A stretch of 64,000 nucleotides of DNA, from assembly GCA_964057225.1 (NCBI GenBank), contig OZ059894.1:18506476-18570475 (forward strand). Direction: 5' to 3'. The notes beneath the pieces were generated by a model. It saw nothing but the letters and a program-made list of their open reading frames with translations. It was not told the origin of the DNA and did no database searches. The DNA comes from Auanema rhodensis (lineage: Eukaryota > Nematoda > Chromadorea > Rhabditida > Rhabditidae). Made by a program: the position numbers and the translations under genes. Shown here one piece after another: positions 24,581-37,245 of the stretch; position 1 is the stretch's first letter; every line of letters begins with the position of its first letter.

Positions 24581-26689
24581 AACATTTTGACAAAAATTTT
24601 TTCGAAAAATTTCAAAATAATTTAGCAAAAAGTAGATGTTTTTAGATTCCTTTTTTCAAGGCAAAGACGATGGACAATGTTATTCAACGAAAAAATTAAT
24701 TCTTCAGGGTGAAAATCGAGGATATAAGTGTGAACTTATATCAGTTGATATCTCGGTGCATTTTTAAGCTAGCGCAAATCTGATAACACAGATCGACGCA
24801 GCTTAAAAATCCGCACCGAATGCACTATACTACATTGAGAAACGCTTAAAACAAAAATTAGTTATGATCGTTTGAAAAATGATGCATTAGTGTATGTTGA
24901 GTTTCCATGTACACTCAACATTGCTTCCAAAAACATTTTGACAAAAATTTTTTCGAAAAATTTCAAAATAATTTAGCAAAAAGTAGATGTTTTTAGATTC
25001 CTTTTTTCAAGGCAAAGACGATGGACAATGTTATTCAACGAAAAAATTAATTCTTCAGGGTGAAAATCGAGGATATAAGTGTGAACTTATATCAGTTGAT
25101 ATCTCGGTGCATTTTTAAGCTAGCGCAAATCTGTTAACACAGATCAACGCAGCTTAAAAATCCGCATCGAATGCACTATACTACATTGAGAAACGCTTAA
25201 TACAAAAATTAGTTATGATCGTTTGAAAAATGATGCATTAGTGTATGTTGAGTTTCCATGTACACTCAACATTGCTTCCAAAAACATTTGACAAAAATTT
25301 TTTCGAAAAATTTCAAAATAATTTAGCAAAAAGTAGATGTTTTTAGATTCCTTTTTTCAAGGCAAAGACGATGGACAATGTTATTCAACGAAAAAATTAA
25401 TTCTTCAGGGTGAAAATCGAGGATATAAGTGTGAACTTATATCAGTTGATATCTCTCGGTGCATTTTTAAGCTAGCGCAAATCTGTTAACACAGATCAAC
25501 GCAGCTTAAAAATCCGCATCGAATGCACTATACTACATTGAGAAACGCTTAAAACAAAAATTAGTTATGATCGTTTGAAAAATGATGCATTAGTGTATGT
25601 TGAGTTTCCATGTACACTCAACATTGCTTCCAAAAACATTTTGACAAAAATTTTTTCGAAAAATTTCAAAATAATTTAGCAAAAAGTAGATGTTTTTAGA
25701 TTCCTTTTTTCAAGGCAAAGACGATGGACAATGTTATTCAACGAAAAATTAATTCTTCAGGGTGAAAATCGAGGATATAAGTGTGAACTTATATCAATTG
25801 ATATCTCGGTGTATTTTTAAGCTAGCGCAAATCTGTTAACACAGATCAACGCAGCTTAAAAATCCGCATCGAATGCACTATACTACATTGAGAAACGCTT
25901 AATACAAAATTTAGTTATGATCGTTTGAAAAATGATGCATTAGTGTATGTTGAGTTTCCATGTACACTCAACATTGCTTCCAAAAACATTTTGACAAAAA
26001 TTTTTTCGAAAAATTTCAAAATAATTTAGCAAAAAGTAGATGTTTTTAGATTCCTTTTTTTCAAGGCAAAGACGATGGACAATGTTATTCAACGAAAAAA
26101 TTAATTCTTCAGGGTGAAAATCGAGGATATAAGTGTGAACTTATATCAGTTGATATCTCGGTGCATTTTTAAGCTAGCGCAAATCTGATAACACAGATCA
26201 ACGCAGCTTAAAAATCCGCATCGAATGCACTATACTACATTGAGAAACGCTTAAAACAAAAATTAGTTATGATCGTTTGAAAAATGATGCATTAGTGTAT
26301 GTTGAGTTTCCATGTACACTCAACATTGCTTCCAAAAACATTTTGACAAAAATTTTTTCGAAAAATTTCAAAATAATTTAGCAAAAAGTAGATGTTTTTA
26401 GATTCCTTTTTTCAAGGCAAAGACGATGGACAATGTTATTCAACGAAAAAATTAATTCTTCAGGGTGAAAATCGAGGATATAAGTGTGAACTTATATCAG
26501 TTGATATCTCTCGGTGCATTTTTAAGCTAGCGCAAATCTGTTAACACAGATCAACGCAGCTTAAAAATCCGCATCGAATGCACTATACTACATTGAGAAA
26601 CGCTTAAAACAAAAATTAGTTATGATCGTTTGAAAAATGATGCATTAGTGTATGTTGAGTTTCCATGTACACTCAACATTGCTTCCAAA
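24581..26689. repeat. Mixed K, B, H, I, J, H run
   Basis: Six units follow the dimer array: K (24581), B (24932), H (25283), I (25635), J (25985) and H (26337). The H unit at 25283 has lost one T (AACATTTGAC). The I unit has lost an A in the A-run after CAACG and has ATCAATTG. The J unit has a 7-T run at 71-77. The order H-I-J matches the run starting at 20358, so 20358-21413 and 25283-26336 are probably copies of one three-unit block. Confidence 0.75.
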
Positions 26690-28795
26690 AACATTTTGAC
26701 AAAAATTTTTTCGAAAAATTTCAAAATAATTTAGCAAAAAGTAGATGTTTTTAGATTCCTTTTTTCAAGGCAAAGACGATGGACAATGTTATTCAACGAA
26801 AAAATTAATTCTTCAGGGTGAAAATCGAGGATATAAGTGTGAACATATATCAGTTGATATCTCGGTGCATTTTTAAGCTAGCGCAAATCTGTTAACACAG
26901 ATCAACGCAGCTTAAAAATCCGCATCGAATGCACTATACTACATTGAGAAACGCTTAATACAAAAATTAGTTATGATCGTTTGAAAAATGATGCATTAGT
27001 GTATGTTGAGTTTCCATGTACACTCAACATTGCTTCCAAAAACATTTTGACAAAAATTTTTTCGAAAAATTTCAAAATAATTTAGCAAAAAGTAGAAGTT
27101 TTTAGATTCCTTTTTTCAAGGCAAAGACGATGGACAATGTTATTCAACGAAAAAATTAATTCTTCAGGGTGAAAATCGAGGATATAAGTGTGAACTTATA
27201 TCAGTTGATATCTCGGTGCATTTTTAAGCTAGCGCAAATCTGTTAACACAGATCAACGCAGCTTAAAAATCCGCATCGAATGCACTATACTACATTGAGA
27301 AACGCTTAATACAAAAATTAGTTATGATCGTTTGAAAAATGATGCATTAGTGTATGTTGAGTTTCCATGTACACTCAACATTGCTTCCAAAAACATTTTG
27401 ACAAAAATTTTTTCGAAAAATTTCAAAATAATTTAGCAAAAAGTAGATGTTTTTAGATTCCTTTTTTCAAGGCAAAAACGATGGACAATGTTATTCAACG
27501 AAAAAATTAATTCTTCAGGGTGAAAATCGAGGATATAAGTGTGAACTTATATCAGTTGATATCTCGGTGCATTTTTAAGCTAGCGCAAATCTGTTAACAC
27601 AGATCAACGCAGCTTAAAAATCCGCATCGAATGCACTATACTACATTGAGAAACGCTTAATACAAAAATTAGTTATGATCGTTTGAAAAATGATGCATTA
27701 GTGTATGTTGAGTTTCCATGTACACTCAACATTGCTTCCAAAAACATTTTGACAAAAATTTTTTCGAAAAATTTCAAAATAATTTAGCAAAAAGTAGATG
27801 TTTTTAGATTCCTTTTTTCAAGGCAAAGACGATGGACAATGTTATTCAACGAAAAAATTAATTCTTCAGGGTGAAAATCGAGGATATAAGTGTGAACTTA
27901 TATCAGTTGATATCTCGGTGCATTTTTAAGCTAGCGCAAATCTGTTAACACAGATCAACGCAGCTTAAAAATCCGCATCGAATGCACTATACTACATTGA
28001 GAAACGCTTAATACAAAAATTAGTTATGATCGTTTGAAAAATGATGCATTAGTGTATGTTGAGTTTCCATGTACACTCAACATTGCTTCCAAAAACATTT
28101 TGACAAAAATTTTTTCGAAAAATTTCAAAATAATTTAGCAAAAAGTAGATGTTTTTAGATTCCTTTTTTCAAGGCAAAGACGATGGACAATGATATTCAA
28201 CGAAAAAATTAATTCTTCAGGGTGAAAATCGAGGATATAAGTGTGAACTTATATCAGTTGATATCTCGGTGCATTTTTAAGCTAGCGCAAATCTGATAAC
28301 ACAGATCGACGCAGCTTAAAAATCCGCACCGAATGCACTATACTACATTGAGAAACGCTTAAAACAAAAATTAGTTATGATCGTTTGAAAAATGATGCAT
28401 TAGTGTATGTTGAGTTTCCATGTACACTCAACATTGCTTCCAAAAACATTTTGACAAAAATTTTTTCGAAAAATTTCAAAATAATTTAGCAAAAAGTAGA
28501 TGTTTTTAGATTCCTTTTTTCAAGGCAAAGACGATGGACAATGTTATTCAACGAAAAAATTAATTCTTCAGGGTGAAAATCGAGGATATAAGTGTGAACT
28601 TATATCAGTTGATATCTCGGTGCATTTTTAAGCTAGCGCAAATCTGTTAACACAGATCAACGCAGCTTAAAAATCCGCATCGAATGCACTATACTACATT
28701 GAGAAACGCTTAATACAAAAATTAGTTATGATTGTTTGAAAAATGATGCATTAGTGTATGTTGAGTTTCCATGTACACTCAACATTGCTTCCAAA
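26690..28795. repeat. Island of left-domain unit types inside the middle domain
   Basis: Six consecutive 351-bp units read B B B B C B with no CT insertion and no T277. The C unit (28094) carries A100 (GATATTC near 28193) with A203/G215, C236 and A270, the same combination as the C units at 4915 and 15094 in the left domain. Single private changes mark the others (GAACATATATC near 26842, AGAAGTTTTT near 27095, GCAAAAACG near 27473, GATTGTTTG near 28732). Confidence 0.75.
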
Positions 28796-30911
28796 AACAT
28801 TTTGACAAAAATTTTTTCGAAAAATTTCAAAATAATTTAGCAAAAAGTAGATGTTTTTAGATTCCTTTTTTCAAGGCAAAGACGATGGACAATGTTATTC
28901 AACGAAAAAATTAATTCTTCAGGGTGAAAATCGAGGATATAAGTGTGAACTTATATCAGTTGATATCTCTCGGTGCATTTTTAAGCTAGCGCAAATCTGT
29001 TAACACAGATCAACGCAGCTTAAAAATCCGCATCGAATGCACTATACTACATTGAGAAACGCTTAATACAAAAATTAGTTATGATCGTTTGAAAAATGAT
29101 GCATTAGTGTATGTTGAGTTTCCATGTACACTCAACATTGCTTCCAAAAACATTTTGACAAAAATTTTTTCGAAAAATTTCAAAATAATTTAGCAAAAAG
29201 TAGATGTTTTTAGATTCCTTTTTTCAAGGCAAAGACGATGGACAATGTTATTCAACGAAAAAATTAATTCTTCAGGGTGAAAATCGAGGATATAAGTGTG
29301 AACTTATATCAGTTGATATCTCTCGGTGCATTTTTAAGCTAGCGCAAATCTGTTAACACAGATCAACGCAGCTTAAAAATCCGCATCGAATGCACTATAC
29401 TACATTGAGAAACGCTTAATACAAAAATTAGTTATGATCGTTTGAAAAATGATGCATTAGTGTATGTTGAGTTTCCATGTACACTCAACATTGCTTCCAA
29501 AAACATTTTGACAAAAATTTTTTCGAAAAATTTCAAAATAATTTAGCAAAAAGTAGATGTTTTTAGATTCCTTTTTTCAAGGCAAAGACGATGGACAATG
29601 TTATTCAACGAAAAAATTAATTCTTCAGGGTGAAAATCGAGGATATAAGTGTGAACTTATATCAGTTGATATCTCTCGGTGCATTTTTAAGCTAGCGCAA
29701 ATCTGTTAACACAGATCAACGCAGCTTAAAAATCCGCATCGAATGCACTATACTACATTGAGAAACGCTTAATACAAAAATTAGTTATGATCGTTTGAAA
29801 AATGATGCATTAGTGTATGTTGAGTTTCCATGTACACTCAACATTGCTTCCAAAAACATTTTGACAAAAATTTTTTCGAAAAATTTCAAAATAATTTAGC
29901 AAAAAGTAGATGTTTTTAGATTCCTTTTTTCAAGGCAAAGACGATGGACAATGTTATTCAACGAAAAAATTAATTCTTCAGGGTGAAAATCGAGGATATA
30001 AGTGTGAACTTATATCAGTTGATATCTCTCGGTGCATTTTTAAGCTAGCGCAAATCTGTTAACACAGATCAACGCAGCTTAAAAATCCGCATCGAATGCA
30101 CTATACTACATTGAGAAACGCTTAAAACAAAAATTAGTTATGATCGTTTGAAAAATGATGCATTAGTGTATGTTGAGTTTCCATGTACACTCAACATTGC
30201 TTCCAAAAACATTTTGACAAAAATTTTTTCGAAAAATTTCAAAATAATTTAGCAAAAAGTAGATGTTTTTAGATTCCTTTTTTCAAGGCAAAGACGATGG
30301 ACAATGTTATTCAACGAAAAAATTAATTCTTCAGGGTGAAAATCGAGGATATAAGTGTGAACTTATATCAGTTGATATCTCGGTGCATTTTTAAGCTAGC
30401 GCAAATCTGTTAACACAGATCAACGCAGCTTAAAAATCCGCATCGAATGCACTATACTACATTGAGAAACGCTTAATACAAAATTTAGTTATGATCGTTT
30501 GAAAAATGATGCATTAGTGTATGTTCAGTTTCCATGTACACTCAACATTGCTTCCAAAAACATTTTGACAAAAATTTTTTCGAAAAATTTCAAAATAATT
30601 TAGCAAAAAGTAGATGTTTTTAGATTCCTTTTTTCAAGGCAAAGACGATGGACAATGTTATTCAACGAAAAAATTAATTCTTCAGGGTGAAAATCGAGGA
30701 TATAAGTGTGAACTTATATCAGTTGATATCTCTCGGTGCATTTTTAAGCTAGCGCAAATCTGTTAACACAGATCAACGCAGCTTAAAAATCCGCATCGAA
30801 TGCACTATACTACATTGAGAAACGCTTAATACAAAAATTAGTTATGATCGTTTGAAAAATGATGCATTAGTGTATGTTGAGTTTCCATGTACACTCAACA
30901 TTGCTTCCAAA
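28796..30911. repeat. Six-unit duplicated block, copy 1 (2116 bp)
   Basis: Unit order is H H H H I-like H: three H with T270, one H with A270, one T277 unit with a G319-to-C change (GTTCAG at about 30523-30528), then one H with T270. Five of the six have the CT insertion. The matching block begins 2820 bp downstream, and I see no difference between the two by eye. Confidence 0.85.
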
Positions 30912-31615
30912 AACATTTTGACAAAAATTTTTTCGAAAAATTTCAAAATAATTTAGCAAAAAGTAGATGTTTTTAGATTCCTTTTTTCAAGGCAAAGACG
31001 ATGGACAATGTTATTCAACGAAAAAATTAATTCTTCAGGGTGAAAATCGAGGATATAAGTGTGAACTTATATCAGTTGATATCTCTCGGTGCATTTTTAA
31101 GCTAGCGCAAATCTGTTAACACAGATCAACGCAGCTTAAAAATCCGCATCGAATGCACTATACTACATTGAGAAACGCTTAAAACAAAATTTAGTTATGA
31201 TCGTTTGAAAAATGATGCATTAGTGTATGTTGAGTTTCCATGTACACTCAACATTGCTTCCAAAAACATTTTGACAAAAATTTTTTCGAAAAATTTCAAA
31301 ATAATTTAGCAAAAAGTAGATGTTTTTAGATTCCTTTTTTCAAGGCAAAGACGATGGACAATGTTATTCAACGAAAAAATTAATTCTTCAGGGTGAAAAT
31401 CGAGGATATAAGTGTGAACTTATATCAGTTGATATCTCGGTGCATTTTTAAGCTAGCGCAAATCTGTTAACACAGATCAACGCAGCTTAAAAATCCGCAT
31501 CGAATGCACTATACTACATTGAGAAACGCTTAATACAAAAATTAGTTATGATCGTTTGAAAAATGATGCATTAGTGTATGTTGAGTTTCCATGTACACTC
31601 AACATTGCTTCCAAA
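30912..31615. repeat. Two-unit spacer between duplicated blocks
   Basis: The first unit is an H unit with both A270 and T277, an uncommon combination. The second is a plain B unit without the CT insertion. Together with copy 1 they make the 2820-bp offset between the duplicated blocks. Confidence 0.75.
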
Positions 31616-33731
31616 AACATTTTGACAAAAATTTTTTCGAAAAATTTCAAAATAATTTAGCAAAAAGTAGATGTTTTTAGATTCCTTTTTTCAAGGCAAA
31701 GACGATGGACAATGTTATTCAACGAAAAAATTAATTCTTCAGGGTGAAAATCGAGGATATAAGTGTGAACTTATATCAGTTGATATCTCTCGGTGCATTT
31801 TTAAGCTAGCGCAAATCTGTTAACACAGATCAACGCAGCTTAAAAATCCGCATCGAATGCACTATACTACATTGAGAAACGCTTAATACAAAAATTAGTT
31901 ATGATCGTTTGAAAAATGATGCATTAGTGTATGTTGAGTTTCCATGTACACTCAACATTGCTTCCAAAAACATTTTGACAAAAATTTTTTCGAAAAATTT
32001 CAAAATAATTTAGCAAAAAGTAGATGTTTTTAGATTCCTTTTTTCAAGGCAAAGACGATGGACAATGTTATTCAACGAAAAAATTAATTCTTCAGGGTGA
32101 AAATCGAGGATATAAGTGTGAACTTATATCAGTTGATATCTCTCGGTGCATTTTTAAGCTAGCGCAAATCTGTTAACACAGATCAACGCAGCTTAAAAAT
32201 CCGCATCGAATGCACTATACTACATTGAGAAACGCTTAATACAAAAATTAGTTATGATCGTTTGAAAAATGATGCATTAGTGTATGTTGAGTTTCCATGT
32301 ACACTCAACATTGCTTCCAAAAACATTTTGACAAAAATTTTTTCGAAAAATTTCAAAATAATTTAGCAAAAAGTAGATGTTTTTAGATTCCTTTTTTCAA
32401 GGCAAAGACGATGGACAATGTTATTCAACGAAAAAATTAATTCTTCAGGGTGAAAATCGAGGATATAAGTGTGAACTTATATCAGTTGATATCTCTCGGT
32501 GCATTTTTAAGCTAGCGCAAATCTGTTAACACAGATCAACGCAGCTTAAAAATCCGCATCGAATGCACTATACTACATTGAGAAACGCTTAATACAAAAA
32601 TTAGTTATGATCGTTTGAAAAATGATGCATTAGTGTATGTTGAGTTTCCATGTACACTCAACATTGCTTCCAAAAACATTTTGACAAAAATTTTTTCGAA
32701 AAATTTCAAAATAATTTAGCAAAAAGTAGATGTTTTTAGATTCCTTTTTTCAAGGCAAAGACGATGGACAATGTTATTCAACGAAAAAATTAATTCTTCA
32801 GGGTGAAAATCGAGGATATAAGTGTGAACTTATATCAGTTGATATCTCTCGGTGCATTTTTAAGCTAGCGCAAATCTGTTAACACAGATCAACGCAGCTT
32901 AAAAATCCGCATCGAATGCACTATACTACATTGAGAAACGCTTAAAACAAAAATTAGTTATGATCGTTTGAAAAATGATGCATTAGTGTATGTTGAGTTT
33001 CCATGTACACTCAACATTGCTTCCAAAAACATTTTGACAAAAATTTTTTCGAAAAATTTCAAAATAATTTAGCAAAAAGTAGATGTTTTTAGATTCCTTT
33101 TTTCAAGGCAAAGACGATGGACAATGTTATTCAACGAAAAAATTAATTCTTCAGGGTGAAAATCGAGGATATAAGTGTGAACTTATATCAGTTGATATCT
33201 CGGTGCATTTTTAAGCTAGCGCAAATCTGTTAACACAGATCAACGCAGCTTAAAAATCCGCATCGAATGCACTATACTACATTGAGAAACGCTTAATACA
33301 AAATTTAGTTATGATCGTTTGAAAAATGATGCATTAGTGTATGTTCAGTTTCCATGTACACTCAACATTGCTTCCAAAAACATTTTGACAAAAATTTTTT
33401 CGAAAAATTTCAAAATAATTTAGCAAAAAGTAGATGTTTTTAGATTCCTTTTTTCAAGGCAAAGACGATGGACAATGTTATTCAACGAAAAAATTAATTC
33501 TTCAGGGTGAAAATCGAGGATATAAGTGTGAACTTATATCAGTTGATATCTCTCGGTGCATTTTTAAGCTAGCGCAAATCTGTTAACACAGATCAACGCA
33601 GCTTAAAAATCCGCATCGAATGCACTATACTACATTGAGAAACGCTTAATACAAAAATTAGTTATGATCGTTTGAAAAATGATGCATTAGTGTATGTTGA
33701 GTTTCCATGTACACTCAACATTGCTTCCAAA
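31616..33731. repeat. Six-unit duplicated block, copy 2 (2116 bp)
   Basis: It repeats the order and private variants of 28796-30911, including the G319-to-C change near 33346, at a constant offset of 2820 bp. The near identity implies a recent duplication or conversion, or an assembly artefact that should be excluded. Confidence 0.85.
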
Positions 33732-34784
33732 AACATTTTGACAAAAATTTTTTCGAAAAATTTCAAAATAATTTAGCAAAAAGTAGATGTTTTTAGATTC
33801 CTTTTTTCAAGGCAAAGACGATGGACAATGTTATTCAACGAAAAAATTAATTCTTCAGGGTGAAAATCGAGGATATAAGTGTGAACTTATATCAGTTGAT
33901 ATCTCGGTGCATTTTTAAGCTAGCGCAAATCTGATAACACAGATCGACGCAGCTTAAAAATCCGCATCGAATGCACTATACTACATTGAGAAACGCTTAA
34001 AACAAAAATTAGTTATGATCGTTTGAAAAATGATGCATTAGTGTATGTTGAGTTTCCATGTACACTCAACATTGCTTCCAAAAACATTTTGACAAAAATT
34101 TTTTCGAAAAATTTCAAAATAATTTAGCAAAAAGTAGATGTTTTTAGATTCCTTTTTTCAAGGCAAAGACGATGGACAATGTTATTCAACGAAAAAATTA
34201 ATTCTTCAGGGTGAAAATCGAGGATATAAGTGTGAACTTATATCAGTTGATATCTCGGTGTATTTTTAAGCTAGCGCAAATCTGTTAACACAGATCAACG
34301 CAGCTTAAAAATCCGCATCGAATGCACTATACTACATTGAGAAACGCTTAATACAAAATTTAGTTATGATCGTTTGAAAAATGATGCATTAGTGTATGTT
34401 GAGTTTCCATGTACACTCAACATTGCTTCCAAAAACATTTTGACAAAAATTTTTTCGAAAAATTTCAAAATAATTTAGCAAAAAGTAGATGTTTTTAGAT
34501 TCCTTTTTTCAAGGCAAAGACGATGGACAATGTTATTCAACGAAAAAATTAATTCTTCAGGGTGAAAATCGAGGATATAAGTGTGAACTTATATCAGTTG
34601 ATATCTCGGTGCATTTTTAAGCTAGCGCAAATCTGATAACACAGATCAACGCAGCTTAAAAATCCGCATCGAATGCACTATACTACATTGAGAAACGCTT
34701 AAAACAAAAATTAGTTATGATCGTTTGAAAAATGATGCATTAGTGTATGTTGAGTTTCCATGTACACTCAACATTGCTTCCAAA
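33732..34784. repeat. Three units following the duplicated block
   Basis: Unit 33732 has A203/G215 with T236 and A270. Unit 34083 is type I (T179, T277). Unit 34434 is type J (A203/A215, A270). None has the CT insertion. Confidence 0.75.
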
Positions 34785-36190
34785 AACATTTTGACAAAAA
34801 TTTTTTCGAAAAATTTCAAAATAATTTAGCAAAAAGTAGATGTTTTTAGATTCCTTTTTTCAAGGCAAAGACGATGGACAATGTTATTCAACGAAAAAAT
34901 TAATTCTTCAGGGTGAAAATCGAGGATATAAGTGTGAACTTATATCAGTTGATATCTCGGTGCATTTTTAAGCTAGCGCAAATCTGTTAACACAGATCAA
35001 CGCAGCTTAAAAATCCGCATCGAATGCACTATACTACATTGAGAAACGCTTAATACAAAAATTAGTTATGATCGTTTGAAAAATGATGCATTAGTGTATG
35101 TTGAGTTTCCATGTACACTCAACATTGCTTCCAAAAACATTTTGACAAAAATTTTTTCGAAAAATTTCAAAATAATTTAGCAAAAAGTAGATGTTTTTAG
35201 ATTCCTTTTTTCAAGGCAAAGACGATGAACAATGTTATTCAACGAAAAAATTAATTCTTCAGGGTGAAATTCGAGGATATAAGTGTGAACTTATATCAGT
35301 TGATATCTCGGTGCATTTTTAAGCTAGCGCAAATCTGATAACACAGATCAACGCAGCTTAAAAATCCGCATCGAATGCACTATACTACATTGAGAAACGC
35401 TTAAAACAAAAATTAGTTATGATCGTTTGAAAAATGATGCATTAGTGTATGTTGAGTTTCCATGTACACTCAACATTGCTTCCAAAAACATTTTGACAAA
35501 AATTTTTTCGAAAAATTTCAAAATAATTTAGCAAAAAGTAGATGTTTTTAGATTCCTTTTTTCAAGGCAAAGACGATGGACAATGTTATTCAACGAAAAA
35601 ATTAATTCTTCAGGGTGAAAATCGAGGATATAAGTGTGAACTTATATCAGTTGATATCTCTCGGTGCATTTTTAAGCTAGCGCAAATCTGTTAACACAGA
35701 TCAACGCAGCTTAAAAATCCGCATCGAATGCACTATACTACATTGAGAAACGCTTAAAACAAAAATTAGTTATGATCGTTTGAAAAATGATGCATTAGTG
35801 TATGTTGAGTTTCCATGTACACTCAACATTGCTTCCAAAAACATTTTGACAAAAATTTTTTCGAAAAATTTCAAAATAATTTAGCAAAAAGTAGATGTTT
35901 TTAGATTCCTTTTTTCAAGGCAAAGACGATGGACAATGTTATTCAACGAAAAAATTAATTCTTCAGGGTGAAAATCGAGGATATAAGTGTGAACTTATAT
36001 CAGTTGATATCTCGGTGCATTTTTAAGCTAGCGCAAATCTGTTAACACAGATCAACGCAGCTTAAAAATCCGCATCGAATGCACTATACTACATTGAGAA
36101 ACGCTTAAAACAAAAATTAGTTATGATCGTTTGAAAAATGATGCATTAGTGTATGTTGAGTTTCCATGTACACTCAACATTGCTTCCAAA
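34785..36190. repeat. 1406-bp four-unit block, copy 1
   Basis: Unit order is B, J with two linked private changes (A93 at 35228 and AAATTCG near 35270), H with A270, and a T203 unit with A270. The pair of private changes returns exactly 1406 bp later, so the four units were duplicated together. Confidence 0.83.
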
Positions 36191-37245
36191 AACATTTTGA
36201 CAAAAATTTTTTCGAAAAATTTCAAAATAATTTAGCAAAAAGTAGATGTTTTTAGATTCCTTTTTTCAAGGCAAAGACGATGGACAATGTTATTCAACGA
36301 AAAAATTAATTCTTCAGGGTGAAAATCGAGGATATAAGTGTGAACTTATATCAGTTGATATCTCGGTGCATTTTTAAGCTAGCGCAAATCTGTTAACACA
36401 GATCAACGCAGCTTAAAAATCCGCATCGAATGCACTATACTACATTGAGAAACGCTTAATACAAAAATTAGTTATGATCGTTTGAAAAATGATGCATTAG
36501 TGTATGTTGAGTTTCCATGTACACTCAACATTGCTTCCAAAAACATTTTGACAAAAATTTTTTCGAAAAATTTCAAAATAATTTAGCAAAAAGTAGATGT
36601 TTTTAGATTCCTTTTTTCAAGGCAAAGACGATGAACAATGTTATTCAACGAAAAAATTAATTCTTCAGGGTGAAATTCGAGGATATAAGTGTGAACTTAT
36701 ATCAGTTGATATCTCGGTGCATTTTTAAGCTAGCGCAAATCTGATAACACAGATCAACGCAGCTTAAAAATCCGCATCGAATGCACTATACTACATTGAG
36801 AAACGCTTAAAACAAAAATTAGTTATGATCGTTTGAAAAATGATGCATTAGTGTATGTTGAGTTTCCATGTACACTCAACATTGCTTCCAAAAACATTTT
36901 GACAAAAATTTTTTCGAAAAATTTCAAAATAATTTAGCAAAAAGTAGATGTTTTTAGATTCCTTTTTTCAAGGCAAAGACGATGGACAATGTTATTCAAC
37001 GAAAAAATTAATTCTTCAGGGTGAAAATCGAGGATATAAGTGTGAACTTATATCAGTTGATATCTCTCGGTGCATTTTTAAGCTAGCGCAAATCTGTTAA
37101 CACAGATCAACGCAGCTTAAAAATCCGCATCGAATGCACTATACTACATTGAGAAACGCTTAAAACAAAAATTAGTTATGATCGTTTGAAAAATGATGCA
37201 TTAGTGTATGTTGAGTTTCCATGTACACTCAACATTGCTTCCAAA
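36191..37245. repeat. 1406-bp block, partial copy 2 (three units)
   Basis: B, J with A93 (36634) and AAATTCG (near 36676), then H with A270 repeat the first three units of 34785-36190. The fourth position is taken by a type I unit, so the copy is incomplete. Confidence 0.83.
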
